The notes beneath the pieces were generated by a model. It worked only from the letters and a program-made list of their open reading frames with translations. It was not told the origin of the DNA and searched no databases. From Paenibacillus sp. MSJ-34 (GTDB taxonomy: Bacteria; Bacillota; Bacilli; Paenibacillales; Paenibacillaceae), in the NCBI RefSeq assembly GCF_018918005.1, contig NZ_JAHLPR010000013.1, positions 46,220 through 110,219 on the forward strand: a DNA stretch of 64,000 nucleotides, given 5' to 3'. Made by a program: the position numbers and the translations under genes. Numbering within the stretch: position 1 is the first letter of the stretch; each line of letters starts with the position of its first letter. Positions 44,620-53,120 of this stretch are shown here, piece after piece.

Positions 44620-45414
44620 ATGGGGCTATCTAACGAAATATTAAATTCATTTAATCTTTGTGGGGATATTATTCCATTGACTGGTGGGCAGAATACAGCA
44701 GTAAGAGTTAGTAATGCTGTATTAAAGCCTGTGGATGACATAAATCATTGTGAATGGTTACTTAATATTATTTACAATTTAAATCCTCAGGGCTATAGGT
44801 TATCTAAGCCTATTAAAAGTAAATACGGTGCTTTTGTGTATAGAGGATGGGCTTGCACTCAGTATGAAATGGGTAAGGATACGAAAGGCCGAATAGAAGA
44901 AAAACTTCATGTATCGAGGTTATTTCACCGAGATTTATCTTCAATTAATTTTCATGACTTCCCTTATACTGAAAATCCTTGGTCAAAGGGTCATCGTGTA
45001 GCATGGCAAATAGATGAATTGTCAAGGGCCTTGCCAAGAGAGACGCAAGAAATTATTATTCCTATACTTAGAATGGTAAGCCTAAAAGAGCAATATAATA
45101 TGCAGATTGTTCATGGCGATTTGTCGGGCAATATTCTTTTTGACGAGGCTATGAGTCCTCTAGTAATTGATTTTTCCCCTACAATTGCCCCAGTAGAATA
45201 TGCAGAAGCCATTTTAGTTTGTGATTGTATAGCATGGCAAGGAAGCAAGGTTTCTGAGATAGACCTGCTACCAAATGATAAACTGTATAGAGAAATGATA
45301 ATACGAGCTATAATTTTCCGTTTAACGGTTTCTGCAATTTTTTCAAAAGGTAATTTTGATAAATTTTCGAAAGAGTATGAGGCATTCAAACCCATAATTG
45401 AGTATATCAAGTAG
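44620..45414 (+). CDS. Aminoglycoside-phosphotransferase-like kinase
   Basis: 264 residues of the APH/protein-kinase-like fold. The catalytic loop is IVHGDLSGNILFDE (Brenner motif H-G-D-x(4)-N) followed by LVIDFSPT, whose Asp binds Mg. The N-terminal lobe is short and unusual (GGQNTAVRVSNAVLKPV carries the ATP-binding Lys). AGGAGGTGA fits ATG 44620. It could phosphorylate an antibiotic or a metabolite; relatives include uncharacterised APH-type proteins. Very AT-rich, unlike its surroundings, indicating transfer. A terminator follows. Confidence 0.75.
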   Translation: MGLSNEILNSFNLCGDIIPLTGGQNTAVRVSNAVLKPVDDINHCEWLLNIIYNLNPQGYRLSKPIKSKYGAFVYRGWACTQYEMGKDTKGRIEEKLHVSRLFHRDLSSINFHDFPYTENPWSKGHRVAWQIDELSRALPRETQEIIIPILRMVSLKEQYNMQIVHGDLSGNILFDEAMSPLVIDFSPTIAPVEYAEAILVCDCIAWQGSKVSEIDLLPNDKLYREMIIRAIIFRLTVSAIFSKGNFDKFSKEYEAFKPIIEYIK

Positions 45415-45450
45415 AGTTTATTAATTGAGGGGACAGGTACGATAGCTTAG

Positions 45451-45480
45451 AAAACCGCCTTTTCAACAAGGTGGTTTTCT
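45451..45480 (+). terminator. Terminator of the APH-like gene
   Basis: AAAACCGCCTT-TTCAAC-AAGGTGGTTTTCTT, an 11-bp stem with one G-U pair and a T-rich tail. Confidence 0.8.
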
Positions 45481-45867
45481 TATGGTCAAATATCAACATT
45501 AGAATTTAACATAGCCTATAGAAAAGAGCCGTCTCTGTAACGTCTCGATCAGTTCTTTCTGTCCCAATCGACGAAATAGACGCCAGTCCAGAAAGGATTT
45601 CAAAAATTGCGGACGAAAAAAGACGATACCAACCAATTGATGTATTCTGCTCTGCTTCGAGATGGGGAAGCGGGTAACCATCATTGCAGTCCTGGCCCGA
45701 ACTAATTACGAAATGACGCGCATGGAATGGCCGGCGGGAATTCCACTAGGGATTACAGAAGAATTGTTGGAAAGTCTCCAGAATTCCGGCGATAAATCCA
45801 TGTATGTGAATACAACTGCCGATCGATACGAAGGCAAGATCCGATCCCACCTATATCTCAGAAGGGT
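45481..45867. other. Gap with unassigned broken frames
   Basis: A plus-strand frame at 45662-45892 reads RVTIIAVLARTNYEMTRMEW then PAGIPLGITEELLESLQNSG and looks coding-like but has no start signal and no recognised family. Nothing else is identified. Confidence 0.35.
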
Positions 45868-46026
45868 GACAGACAAGCTGAGGCTGAGCTGATTCAACGA
45901 TATGAGCCGCTAATCAACAAGTATTCGTGACAAAATGGGAGACTCAACGAAGATTGCAAGCAACAATTGATTCTGGAATTCATTTTAGCTGTTCGTCGTT
46001 TCGAACTCAATCGGTATTATCATTAA
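45868..46026 (+). pseudogene. Sigma-70-like (Tn916 Orf7-type) factor fragment
   Basis: In one frame: DRQAEAELIQRYEPLINKYS, a TGA stop, then QNGRLNEDCKQQLILEFILA and VRRFELNRYYH. This is region 2 of the small sigma-like regulators carried by Tn916-type conjugative elements; in those, a Trp stands where the TGA is. The rest of the gene is missing. Confidence 0.6.
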
Positions 46027-46081
46027 TTTTAATCGCCCTTCAATTGGCTTGGTAGGCTAAATGAAAGGCGATTTAACTATA

Positions 46082-47035
46082 CTAAGTTGACGAAACGAAG
46101 GATTTGCTTATATATTCCTTAAGTATTTGTTGATGCACTTGATTGTTCACATTAGAGTCAAAAAGATCATGGGAGCTATCCCCAAAGATAATGTTCTGGT
46201 TCGTCATTTGGCGCAAATAAGGTTTTAAATTCTCAGGAACAAACATTCCTATGGAATGGACAGGCAAGTGTTTACAACGCTCCAATGCCCTATAAAATAT
46301 AGGCAGTTCATAATCAATCACGATAAAGTTGTAATCCTGATTGAATTCTTGGGTTAAGTAAAAATCTACATTTCCCATCACATAAGCATTCCCGGATTTA
46401 TCCGGGTCAAACAGATGGATAATATGAGACAAATGCTTGCTGGTATTGGCTTCTACATAACAAGCGGTTCCTCCGCGCTCCTGAATCCAGAAAATCAGGT
46501 TCATTGCAGTTGTGGTAACACCTGTTCGACGGTCACTTCCTGCAATGGCAATACGGATGTTGTTACAAGTAAACTGATACTTTTCTTTATCGGCCTGCAA
46601 GGAAGGATTGACTTGTTCCATCCTCGGCGAGGGAATGGACGGAATAAACCGCTGCATACCTTGCTCGGATAAGCACTCCTTGATTTCTTCCAGCATCAGT
46701 TCAATGCTCTCTGCTGTTACAACGTTCGTGATTCTGGCCTGGATTAATTGATGCAGAAAGGGGCTGCTCTCCGGCAGCCCTTCGGCAATGACAATGATCC
46801 TAATATCATACATGGTTTGGAACGATAATAGCGCTTGGATCATTTCTTCATCAGATTCAAGCACCGCTTTCCGATCAATAACAACGTATCGAACATGGCT
46901 AAAATGCCGCATATCCTTCACGACAAAGGGGAGGAGCGAGAACTGGCCGACAAGTTTTTTGACGGGTAGTTCCTTCTCTATTTCTACTTGATCCAGTAAA
47001 TTGACGTTTGCATTACTGGTCAGATACAGAATCAT
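46082..47035 (-). CDS. ParA/CpaE-like protein with deviant P-loop, conjugative-element type
   Basis: 317 residues. The N-terminal 130 residues resemble a degenerate receiver-like domain; the C-terminal half is MinD/ParA-like with IRIAIAGSDRRTGVTTTAMNLI in the position of the Walker A loop (KGGVGKTTTA in ParA), FIVIDYELP at the Walker B position, and a final NQNIIFGDSS stretch. The usual P-loop Lys is Val here, so ATP hydrolysis may be lost or altered. It follows a VirB4-like gene end on the same strand, so it probably belonged to a conjugation or secretion operon. ATG 47035 has AAGGAT upstream. Confidence 0.6.
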   Translation of the reverse strand: MILYLTSNANVNLLDQVEIEKELPVKKLVGQFSLLPFVVKDMRHFSHVRYVVIDRKAVLESDEEMIQALLSFQTMYDIRIIVIAEGLPESSPFLHQLIQARITNVVTAESIELMLEEIKECLSEQGMQRFIPSIPSPRMEQVNPSLQADKEKYQFTCNNIRIAIAGSDRRTGVTTTAMNLIFWIQERGGTACYVEANTSKHLSHIIHLFDPDKSGNAYVMGNVDFYLTQEFNQDYNFIVIDYELPIFYRALERCKHLPVHSIGMFVPENLKPYLRQMTNQNIIFGDSSHDLFDSNVNNQVHQQILKEYISKSFVSST

Positions 47036-47133
47036 GATGGCCATCCTTCTTTCATTAGCAGTAGGATCGCGCCTACAATCACGATGGTAATATAGAAAAA
47101 AAGCTCAATGAGCTGCTCTTTTTGTTCATCAAT
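47032..47133 (-). CDS. Tiny single-span membrane peptide (possible)
   Basis: A 33-codon frame, IDEQKEQLIELFFYITIVIV then GAILLLMKEGWPS, begins at an ATT just behind the VirB4-like stop and ends in an ATGA overlap with the ParA/CpaE-like gene. The hydrophobic core and tight packing look real, but there is no standard start codon in frame, only ATT. Confidence 0.35.
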   Translation of the reverse strand: MDEQKEQLIELFFYITIVIVGAILLLMKEGWPS

Positions 47134-47366
47134 TATCGTCCTCCCGCCGTTCCCATATAGCCGAACTTGTACTCGGGAATTTCAAAGTGGACATGCATTC
47201 GTTTGGAACCGACCATGAGCAATGCATGTTCGCGCTTTTTCGCGGCTAGCAATTCTTCTTCCGCTTCTGTCAGGTTATACAATTCCCGAGTCTCTTGCAG
47301 ATTTTTTCCATCGGTTCCCATCATGATTTTGATACAAGGGATATCCAGCAGGGCTTGACCGTACAT
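47133..47366 (-). pseudogene. VirB4/TraE-like conjugation ATPase, C-terminal end
   Basis: 77 residues reading ELYNLTEAEEELLAAKKREH then ALLMVGSKRMHVHFEIPEYK and GYMGTAGGR. This is the characteristic C-terminus of VirB4-like ATPases of Tn916/ICE-type conjugation systems. The other 90 percent, including the Walker motifs, is missing upstream. Confidence 0.75.
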
Positions 47367-47385
47367 TTTAACCTCAGGAGCGACC

Positions 47386-47523
47386 TATGGAGAAGGTTAA
47401 AGAGTCTCAACGCGATGCAGATATGGATACTTTAACTTCCGATGTCATGAATACGATTGAGAACGAGGCAGAAAATGCTTTTGAATTTGGAATACAACTT
47501 ATCGTTAAAGGATTGAAAAAATA
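47386..47523 (+). CDS. Short ORF of unknown nature
   Basis: 45 codons: MEKVKESQRDADMDTLTSDV and onward to IQLIVKGLKK, with AGGAG 8 bases upstream. It is helical and charged. It could be a small protein or the C-terminal scrap of a larger one; no family recognised. Confidence 0.35.
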
Positions 47524-47658
47524 GAGCGGCCGGAGGGAACCGTGTCGAATGTTCGCAGTGAACGTCCATCGTCGTAATTTTAGATAACGGGATTGGCTAC
47601 CCTGCTAATTTAGAATCACTGCCCGAATACATTAAAAGCCTATACCTTGTAGATCAAG

Positions 47659-47805
47659 ATGCTAGTAACGTGCCAGCTCCTTGATAATGGAGCACCTTTA
47701 GATTTCATTCAAGGCATGTTAGGACATGAAAAAGCATCAGCCACTCAAAAATACGCCCAGCTGCGCGGAGAACGCCGACGAGAACTTTACCGCCGGTTCT
47801 TTTAG
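47659..47805 (+). pseudogene. Tyrosine recombinase (integrase), C-terminal fragment
   Basis: 48 codons with LLDNGAPLDFIQGMLGHEKA then SATQKYAQLRGERRRELYRR. LGHEKASATQKYAQL is the box II signature of tyrosine recombinases, with the second-Arg-region His and the catalytic Tyr. The remaining 250 or so residues are absent. It could be a relic of the enzyme that integrated the element at the tRNA-Leu gene. Confidence 0.75.
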
Positions 47806-47824
47806 CATAATCTGTACTATTGAG

Positions 47825-47856
47825 TAACGGCGGTATGCTCTTAAGACCGCCGTTAC
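47825..47856 (+). terminator. Hairpin behind the integrase fragment
   Basis: GTAACGGCGGT-ATGCTCTTAAG-ACCGCCGTTAC, an 11-bp perfect stem; T tail weak. Likely a terminator for one or both strands. Confidence 0.55.
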
Positions 47857-47879
47857 CCTACTAAAGGGCAGACATGTTA

Positions 47880-48240
47880 GTTTGTCTCGAATTCGTACTT
47901 CATCATTTGAACTTGTTCAACCGATCTCTTGTTGAACAACATCGGAAATGGTCAAACGACCGCCGCTTTGCGAGACACGGAATGCTACCTCAAAAACCTC
48001 TGTTTACATTCTTACGACCGCCGCTAACCATCTCCGGTGTCATATCGACACTAACTCCATACCAGGATCTCCAACCTGATTGGAAGCGAGGAAACAATCG
48101 AATCCACCGCCGCTACCAAGGTCTAATATCACTTTTCCCGTTGCAATACGGCAAATAGCTTGCGGATTAACACAACCAAGTCCAAGGTTTACGCCTGTGT
48201 AAAGGACCTTGCCGGATGCCCCGAAGCGTGAATATGGTGT
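47880..48240 (-). pseudogene. Arsenite methyltransferase (ArsM)-like gene, decayed
   Basis: On the minus strand: SRFGASGKVLYTGVNLGLGC then NPQAICRIATGKVILDLGSG with GGFDCFLASNQVG (48060-48215), the SAM-binding block with the LGLGCGNP signature of ArsM; a frame change gives DMTPEM; a further part reads EVFEVAFRVSQSGGRLTISD (47925-47990). Whole sections between these are missing, so it is a pseudogene. ArsM makes volatile methylated arsenic. Confidence 0.7.
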
Positions 48241-48275
48241 TAGATGAAGTATTCAGCCCTCTTAATATAATTCCA

Positions 48276-48324
48276 TTGACCATAGTCTAATTAGACTGTA
48301 TAATATTTTCAAGTCTAATTAGAC
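48276..48324 (+). promoter_or_regulatory. Promoter with two GTCTAATTAGAC operators
   Basis: TTGACC (48276-48281), 17-bp spacer, TATAAT (48299-48304). Two perfect 12-bp palindromes, GTCTAATTAGAC at 48285-48296 and 48313-48324, flank the -10 box with centres 28 bp apart. They are probably bound by the PadR-type repressor encoded at the end of this two-gene operon. Confidence 0.75.
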
Positions 48325-48355
48325 CATAATAGTGATGAAAAGGAATGAAGAGTAA

Positions 48356-49198
48356 ATGATAAAGTCATTCTTAATGTTGGGGCAGTCGAATATGGCGGGT
48401 CGAGGATTTTTGCATGAAGTCGATCCTATCTATAATGAAAAAATAAAAATGCTGCGCAATGGACAGTGGCAGATGATGACAGAGCCGATTAATTACGACC
48501 GTCCGGTTTCCGGTGTAAGCCTGGCGGCGTCTTTTGCCGATGCCTGGTCGAAAGCCAATCCCGATGAAGAAATTGGTTTGATTCCTTGTGCGGAAGGCGG
48601 CAGTTCCTTGGATGACTGGCATCCGGAAGGCATCCTTTTTCAGCATGCTTTGTCCGAAGCCCGCTTTGCCCTGCGGTCCAGTCAAATCCAAGGAATCCTT
48701 TGGCACCAGGGTGAGAGCGATAGTTATGGTTCACTACATGAAACATATTACGAGAAATTAACCCTTATCATCGAGATCCTAAGAAACGAATTGAATCTTA
48801 ATGAGGTACCTTTGATCATTGGCGGACTTGGTGATTTCCTTGGGATGACCGGTTTTGGACAGCACGCGACAGAGTATCGACAGGTCAATGAACAATTACA
48901 GCGTTTCGCCAATGAACAGCGAAATTGTTATTTTGTAACAGCGGCAGATTTGACCGCGAATCCTGATGGCATTCATTTAGACGCTGTTTCGCAACGCAAA
49001 TTCGGCTACCGCTATTTCGAGGCTTTTTCGAAAAAGTGTCATGTCATGGAACCCATCCCTGGGGAGGAGCAGTCGCTGAAAGTGAAGCGAAACTATTCGA
49101 AAACAGAACAGATTTACCTTCATAGCATGGATTTGGCTTCGGATAAAATCACGTACGCAGAATTCGAGGCGCTGATGGCGAAGGTGATGCAGCCTTGA
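48356..49198 (+). CDS. SGNH-type carbohydrate acetylesterase (sialate O-acetylesterase domain)
   Basis: 280 residues. The SASA-type motifs are all present: LMLGQSNMAGRG (nucleophile Ser), GILWHQGESDSYG, and NPDGIHLDAVSQR with the catalytic Asp/His pair. It should remove O-acetyl groups from sugars; there is no signal peptide, so it acts in the cytoplasm. The last 60 residues form a short helical tail. Its stop overlaps the TTG start of the PadR gene, so the two are coupled. Confidence 0.85.
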   Translation: MIKSFLMLGQSNMAGRGFLHEVDPIYNEKIKMLRNGQWQMMTEPINYDRPVSGVSLAASFADAWSKANPDEEIGLIPCAEGGSSLDDWHPEGILFQHALSEARFALRSSQIQGILWHQGESDSYGSLHETYYEKLTLIIEILRNELNLNEVPLIIGGLGDFLGMTGFGQHATEYRQVNEQLQRFANEQRNCYFVTAADLTANPDGIHLDAVSQRKFGYRYFEAFSKKCHVMEPIPGEEQSLKVKRNYSKTEQIYLHSMDLASDKITYAEFEALMAKVMQP

Positions 49199-49734
49199 TT
49201 CCCTTACTCATCCTTGGCTTGCTCATCCAAAACCCCGGCGCTCACGGCTATGAACTGCTGGCCTTAATGGAAAAACGCCATTACAAATACATTGTAAATT
49301 TCACAAAAGGCTCGTTTTATTACAATCTGCAGCAACTTGAAGAAAAAGGTTGGATTGAACAGATTCAGCAGAATTCTTCAACCAGTGGGCGCGAAACTCG
49401 GAACTTTAAAATCACCGAATCGGGAATGGCTGAATTCGAAAAATTAATGGTCAAATACGGCACCAAATCGGAATATGTGAACCTGCAATTTTATGGGGCG
49501 CTGCTCTTTGCTGATGAATTCGACAAAAACAAATTGCTGGAACTGATCCAATCGCAAATAGACCAGACTAAAACCCGAATCGCCCTCCTTGATGAATACC
49601 TGTCCAACACACAAGAACTTCCCGGCACAATCGATTACTACCGCCGAATGAACGAAAATTCCCGTTCCCATCACTTGGTTAACTTAGAGTGGTTTGAACA
49701 ATTGAGAGCAGAAATAGAGGGACATATTGCATAA
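49195..49734 (+). CDS. PadR-family transcriptional regulator
   Basis: 179 residues, TTG start overlapping the previous stop. The winged helix is typical of PadR (ILGLLIQNPGAHGYELLALME, GSFYYNLQQLEEKGWIEQ, FKITESGMAEFEKL), with a C-terminal helical dimerisation domain. PadR proteins usually repress their own operon and respond to phenolic or drug-like ligands; the twin palindrome at the operon promoter fits that. Confidence 0.88.
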   Translation: MIPLLILGLLIQNPGAHGYELLALMEKRHYKYIVNFTKGSFYYNLQQLEEKGWIEQIQQNSSTSGRETRNFKITESGMAEFEKLMVKYGTKSEYVNLQFYGALLFADEFDKNKLLELIQSQIDQTKTRIALLDEYLSNTQELPGTIDYYRRMNENSRSHHLVNLEWFEQLRAEIEGHIA

Positions 49735-49849
49735 TAAAAAAAAAAGAAGCTTTGGTGTAAGCGCGAACGTTTGGACGTACAAGCTCAGATCGATACAGTC
49801 CAAACCAAGCGTTTGAGGCTTGAGATCGAGCACAGAATCCAGAACGACC

Positions 49850-50420
49850 CGGAGTATGTTTGAATCGCTCCGGTAACTTTATCGCCGTCAGCAATCTGTT
49901 CAGGTCGAACAACTGGAGTCTCCTTTTTAGCAATAAGAATTTCCTCGTTTTGATGCTGTTTCTCAAGTTTTTGAAGCTCCATAATAATGTCATTTCGCTT
50001 GCCTTGCGAGAACATCTTTCGAATAACGAAGAGACAGCACCTTGGCTTTTTCAGATGGAAGCATTTCGCTAAAGGAGCGCTGCAGTACATTCGTCTCAAC
50101 CACATACATGAGCGCTTCTTCATCGGTGAGATTTTCCTTTATATGGTAATTGTTCCAAGCCGATCAGTTGAGCTGCGTTCATTCGGTTATGCCCGGCCAG
50201 CATTTCGAAGTCGCAACCATTTACATCCGTCTCGATTTTTCTAACGATGACGGGTACTAGTACACCGTTGCTTTCGATGCTGTTTGCCATATCCGTAAGC
50301 CGTTCGCCGTCGTATAAGCGAAATGGGTGATCTTTGAAAAATCCGATTTTATTTATCGGAATATATTGGATGATAGCTGAGCAAGCTCTGGCTATAAAAG
50401 TTGGCTTCTCCGACTTTGAC
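49850..50420 (-). pseudogene. parB: ParB/Spo0J-family partition protein, broken
   Basis: Blocks in three frames: IPINKIGFFKDHPFRLYDGE, RLTDMANSIESNGVLVPVIV, GCDFEMLAGHNRMNAAQLIG (50160-50400, the ParB N-terminal box with GHxR-like AGHNR), then, after frame changes near 50120, ENLTDEEALMYVVETNVLQR and SEMLPSEKAKV, and ELQKLEKQHQNEE. The gene overlaps the end of parA in a way that suggests a deletion fused the two. Confidence 0.75.
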
Positions 50421-51101
50421 CGACATCGGGATTTGAGAATCGAATATGCGAATGATCTCCCCATAATGATCCTGAATCAGGTGGTAGGCTTCTTTATACA
50501 GGTTGGTTCGGATATCGCACATAGTCATCAGGATTCCTTCAATATTGATACGGGGATTAATCCGCTTCTTGACTTTAACGATGATATTGAGTAGTTGCGT
50601 TAAACCGGTGGCGGACCATAGTTGCGGATTAACCGGAATGAGCACACTATCGCTGGCCGCAAGTGCATTTATAGTTAAGAGGCCCAATGATGGATTGGTG
50701 TCAATTAGAATAAAGTCGTAGTTTTCCTTCATTGGTTCCAGCAACGCGGCGAGCGTTTTCTCGCTGCCCATTTCATCCCGAAGCTTAATTTCCGATACGG
50801 ACAGTTCGATGTTGCTTGGAATGAGGGCGATATTGCCTTGAGAATGAAGGAACTCCTCTTCCGCTGGAAGCGGCTTTTCGGTCATGATGGAATCCAGAAG
50901 GGTGCACATGCTAATGGATAGTTTATCCGGCTGTTCGATGCCGAAGCACAGAGTTAGATTGCCTTGCGGATCAAAATCAACCAGCAACACTTTTTTTCCT
51001 TCATAGGATAAGGCATGAGCAAGGTTGTAGGCGGTAGTGGTTTTGCCTGTACCGCCTTTTTGATTGGCAATCGTAATCGTCGTAGCTTGGGTTGTTTTCA
51101 T
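50349..51101 (-). CDS. parA: ParA/Soj-family partition ATPase
   Basis: 250 residues. The deviant Walker A is TIANQKGGTGKTTTAYNLAH, Walker A' is VLLVDFDPQGNLT and Walker B is YDFILIDTNPSLGLLTINAL. It moves plasmid or element DNA by ATP-driven pattern formation with ParB. Its last residues (LLSYHPIYSDK) run into the ParB reading frame and lack the usual ParA C-terminal helix, so it is slightly truncated. Such par genes are typical of plasmids and of some integrative elements; here they lie 250 bp inside the proposed right attachment site. A scrap of a second ParA lies at 60185-60262. Confidence 0.88.
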   Translation of the reverse strand: MKTTQATTITIANQKGGTGKTTTAYNLAHALSYEGKKVLLVDFDPQGNLTLCFGIEQPDKLSISMCTLLDSIMTEKPLPAEEEFLHSQGNIALIPSNIELSVSEIKLRDEMGSEKTLAALLEPMKENYDFILIDTNPSLGLLTINALAASDSVLIPVNPQLWSATGLTQLLNIIVKVKKRINPRINIEGILMTMCDIRTNLYKEAYHLIQDHYGEIIRIFDSQIPMSVKVGEANFYSQSLLSYHPIYSDK

Positions 51102-51248
51102 TAGAAACCCTCCCTGGAGTCAAAGCTTCGCTTTAATTGTCAATGGTAGGGAGGGGTTGGGTTCTTGAATCGTTCTCTTCTCGCAAACGTCCAAATTCTG
51201 CGACTTTTTCGCCTCATTTCGGAATGCCTTACGGTGCTTGAGTTTCAA

Positions 51249-51298
51249 CAAAAAACCCGTCAAAAACCTTGATTTTACAAGGCTTTTGACGGGTTCTA
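51249..51298. terminator. Strong palindrome, bidirectional terminator-like
   Basis: AACCCGTCAAAA ... TTTTGACGGGTT with a further inner AAGCC/GGCTT-like pairing (CCTTG/CAAGG). It lies between parA and the tRNA-Leu fragment. Confidence 0.7.
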
Positions 51299-51349
51299 AA
51301 TTCCTCATCCTTGACTTAGATTCCGCTTGTGTTACAATGACGTAGAAGA

Positions 51350-51404
51350 TTCAGGTCCGTGTGGGCTAACCCCCGTGGAGGTTCGAATCCTCTCGACCGC
51401 ACCA
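51350..51404 (+). other. tRNA-Leu 3'-end duplicate: putative attachment site (attR)
   Basis: 55 bp identical, with one mismatch, to 16894-16948, the 3' part of tRNA-Leu(CAG) from the anticodon loop to the encoded CCA. Upstream sequence is unrelated to a tRNA 5' half, so it is not a gene. A terminator-like stem (AGCTCTTG..CAGGAGCT plus T run) follows, as expected for the original downstream side of the tRNA gene. Confidence 0.75.
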
Positions 51405-51536
51405 CCTGAACGAGCTCTTGGATTTGTCCTTGCGACGATTCAGGAGCTTTTTGTATTCTTGGGATTTGAAATGTGTTGCTCATGATTTGAGCTGACGAAA
51501 TCTTTGAGCTGTAGTCAAGATGAGCATAAATGTTAC

Positions 51537-51640
51537 CGTCGTTTAACAATGGTGAATATATGGGATATAGCTTGTCTGCTCACACCGAACTGGTCTGCAA
51601 TTTCTTGATCAGTCTTATCTAAGATGGGATCAAAAAAGCT
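51537..51640 (-). pseudogene. HTH-protein fragment
   Basis: Minus strand reads DPILDKTDQEIADQFGVSRQ then AISHIFTIVKRR and stop: a C-terminal helix-turn-helix as in small DNA-binding or recombinase proteins. The remainder upstream is decayed. Confidence 0.45.
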
Positions 51641-51703
51641 TCAAGCCATGCAGACATATCGTTCGTTTTCCGAATGATAGTCCTGCTTCCTTGAAGCTTT
51701 CTG

Positions 51704-52717
51704 CTAGTTCATACCATTCAATAACCTGTTTCGCTCCACATCCAGTTGGTTGATTCGTTTTACATATTCGCTTGGATTGCAGCCATACTGCTTGCGAAAG
51801 GCCGTCGTGAAATTGCTGGCGTTACTATAACCAACCGAAGCAGCGATTTCACCGATGTTCAACTGTGCTGCTTCCATATACAAAAGGGCCTTCTCCATCT
51901 TTTTTTGACGCACAAGCTCAAAGATCGTCATGCCAAACAATTCACGGAATCCTTTTTTTAGCTTGTATTCATTCATTCCAACCCGCTTGGCTAACTCCCG
52001 GATAGATAATGGATTTTCGAAATGATACTGCACTAACTCCCGGGTTTGCTGCAATTTGGCAATATCATCACGGCGAAGTGGCATGCTTCCGCCAACAGAA
52101 CCGTATTCGTCCGATTCGCCAAACAATGCGATAAATTCAAGCGCTTTGCTTTCCATATATAGCCGTTTCATCGTTCCTAGATGTGTGCAATGGATCATGT
52201 CGGAAACACATCTTTGGATGGCTGGAGTTTCTGGGTAACGATCAATTTTTCCACGATAGTGTCTAAGCCAGGTTTCCATTTTTTGTTTCTCTGTCAAATC
52301 TCCTGCATAATACAAAAGCTCGTCCGGGGTGAACCTGATTTCCAGCAACTGATTTCGGATGCCAGCTTTTTTCTCTTCGTAGACCCGAACATCTTCCAGA
52401 AATGTAACATTTCCTGTTTTTGAACTTATAAGGCTTCTCTTACCGTTCCATTCATAATTCATTTCTCCACTTACGCAATAACTCAATTCAAACAACTGGC
52501 AGGATTCCTGAAGCTGAAGTTTCATATCTTCTTCGAATGTGATATCCGTTATCATGATCTCCATACCCGGACGAATTCGCGTCCTTGTCACGTATCCCTT
52601 ACCTATATGAGAAGGAATGGTAAGCCTCTGTTCCCAATTGGTTTGCTGAACCTGCCCCTCTACCATTCTCGTAAATTGATCAAATAATTCATGAATCGTG
52701 GTTAAATGTAAAATCAT
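51704..52717 (-). CDS. AraC-family transcriptional regulator
   Basis: 337 residues. The N-terminal two thirds are an effector domain (MILHLTTIHELFDQF .. CQLFELSYCVSGEMNYEWNG); the C-terminal AraC domain has both helix-turn-helix motifs (LSIRELAKRVGMNEYKLKKGF and NIGEIAASVGYSNASNFTTA). ATG 52717 follows AGAGGTGA. It is divergent from a drug-exporter gene 400 bp away and may control it, though no operator is recognised. Confidence 0.88.
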   Translation of the reverse strand: MILHLTTIHELFDQFTRMVEGQVQQTNWEQRLTIPSHIGKGYVTRTRIRPGMEIMITDITFEEDMKLQLQESCQLFELSYCVSGEMNYEWNGKRSLISSKTGNVTFLEDVRVYEEKKAGIRNQLLEIRFTPDELLYYAGDLTEKQKMETWLRHYRGKIDRYPETPAIQRCVSDMIHCTHLGTMKRLYMESKALEFIALFGESDEYGSVGGSMPLRRDDIAKLQQTRELVQYHFENPLSIRELAKRVGMNEYKLKKGFRELFGMTIFELVRQKKMEKALLYMEAAQLNIGEIAASVGYSNASNFTTAFRKQYGCNPSEYVKRINQLDVERNRLLNGMN

Positions 52718-53120
52718 CGTTAATGTCACCTCTTGACATTCATATAAATGAATTCTACCGTATCCCATGATTTATTTTCAACCGCGTCGCGTCAATGGTG
52801 ATGCGGTTGTTCACAGCCGATTGCTTGAAAATTTAACAAATCCGAATCATCCGATAAGATCGGTGCAAGCTACATTGCTTCAAGTTTTTTCTCCCTTAAT
52901 AAGGAGTAGGTCTCCCTCAACAGGTAGAGAAAAAAATCAATGTGAAAGATAATAATATTTGCCGGAATGATTGGCCTGAACGTATACGGCAATTTTACCT
53001 TATCAAAGGATCTACAAAATCATCGAACCGAAACAAGGATTAGTTGTTTGGATAAGAAGGATGCAATAAAATCATATGCCAACAAACCCTGTAACTCTAG
53101 CATTTGAGGAGGAAATACAA
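52718..53120. other. Intergenic region between AraC gene and exporter gene
   Basis: About 400 bp. A frame from 52767 (QPRRVNGDAVVHSRLLENLT) is open for 61 codons but has no ribosome-binding site and no recognised family. A weak hairpin and GAGGAGG (53106-53112) precede the exporter start. Confidence 0.4.

Noticed and set aside
51316..51549. Minus-strand frame of 77 codons across the tRNA-Leu fragment
   Set aside because: Its central part is the reverse translation of tRNA sequence, like a similar frame at 16839-17093; not a protein.
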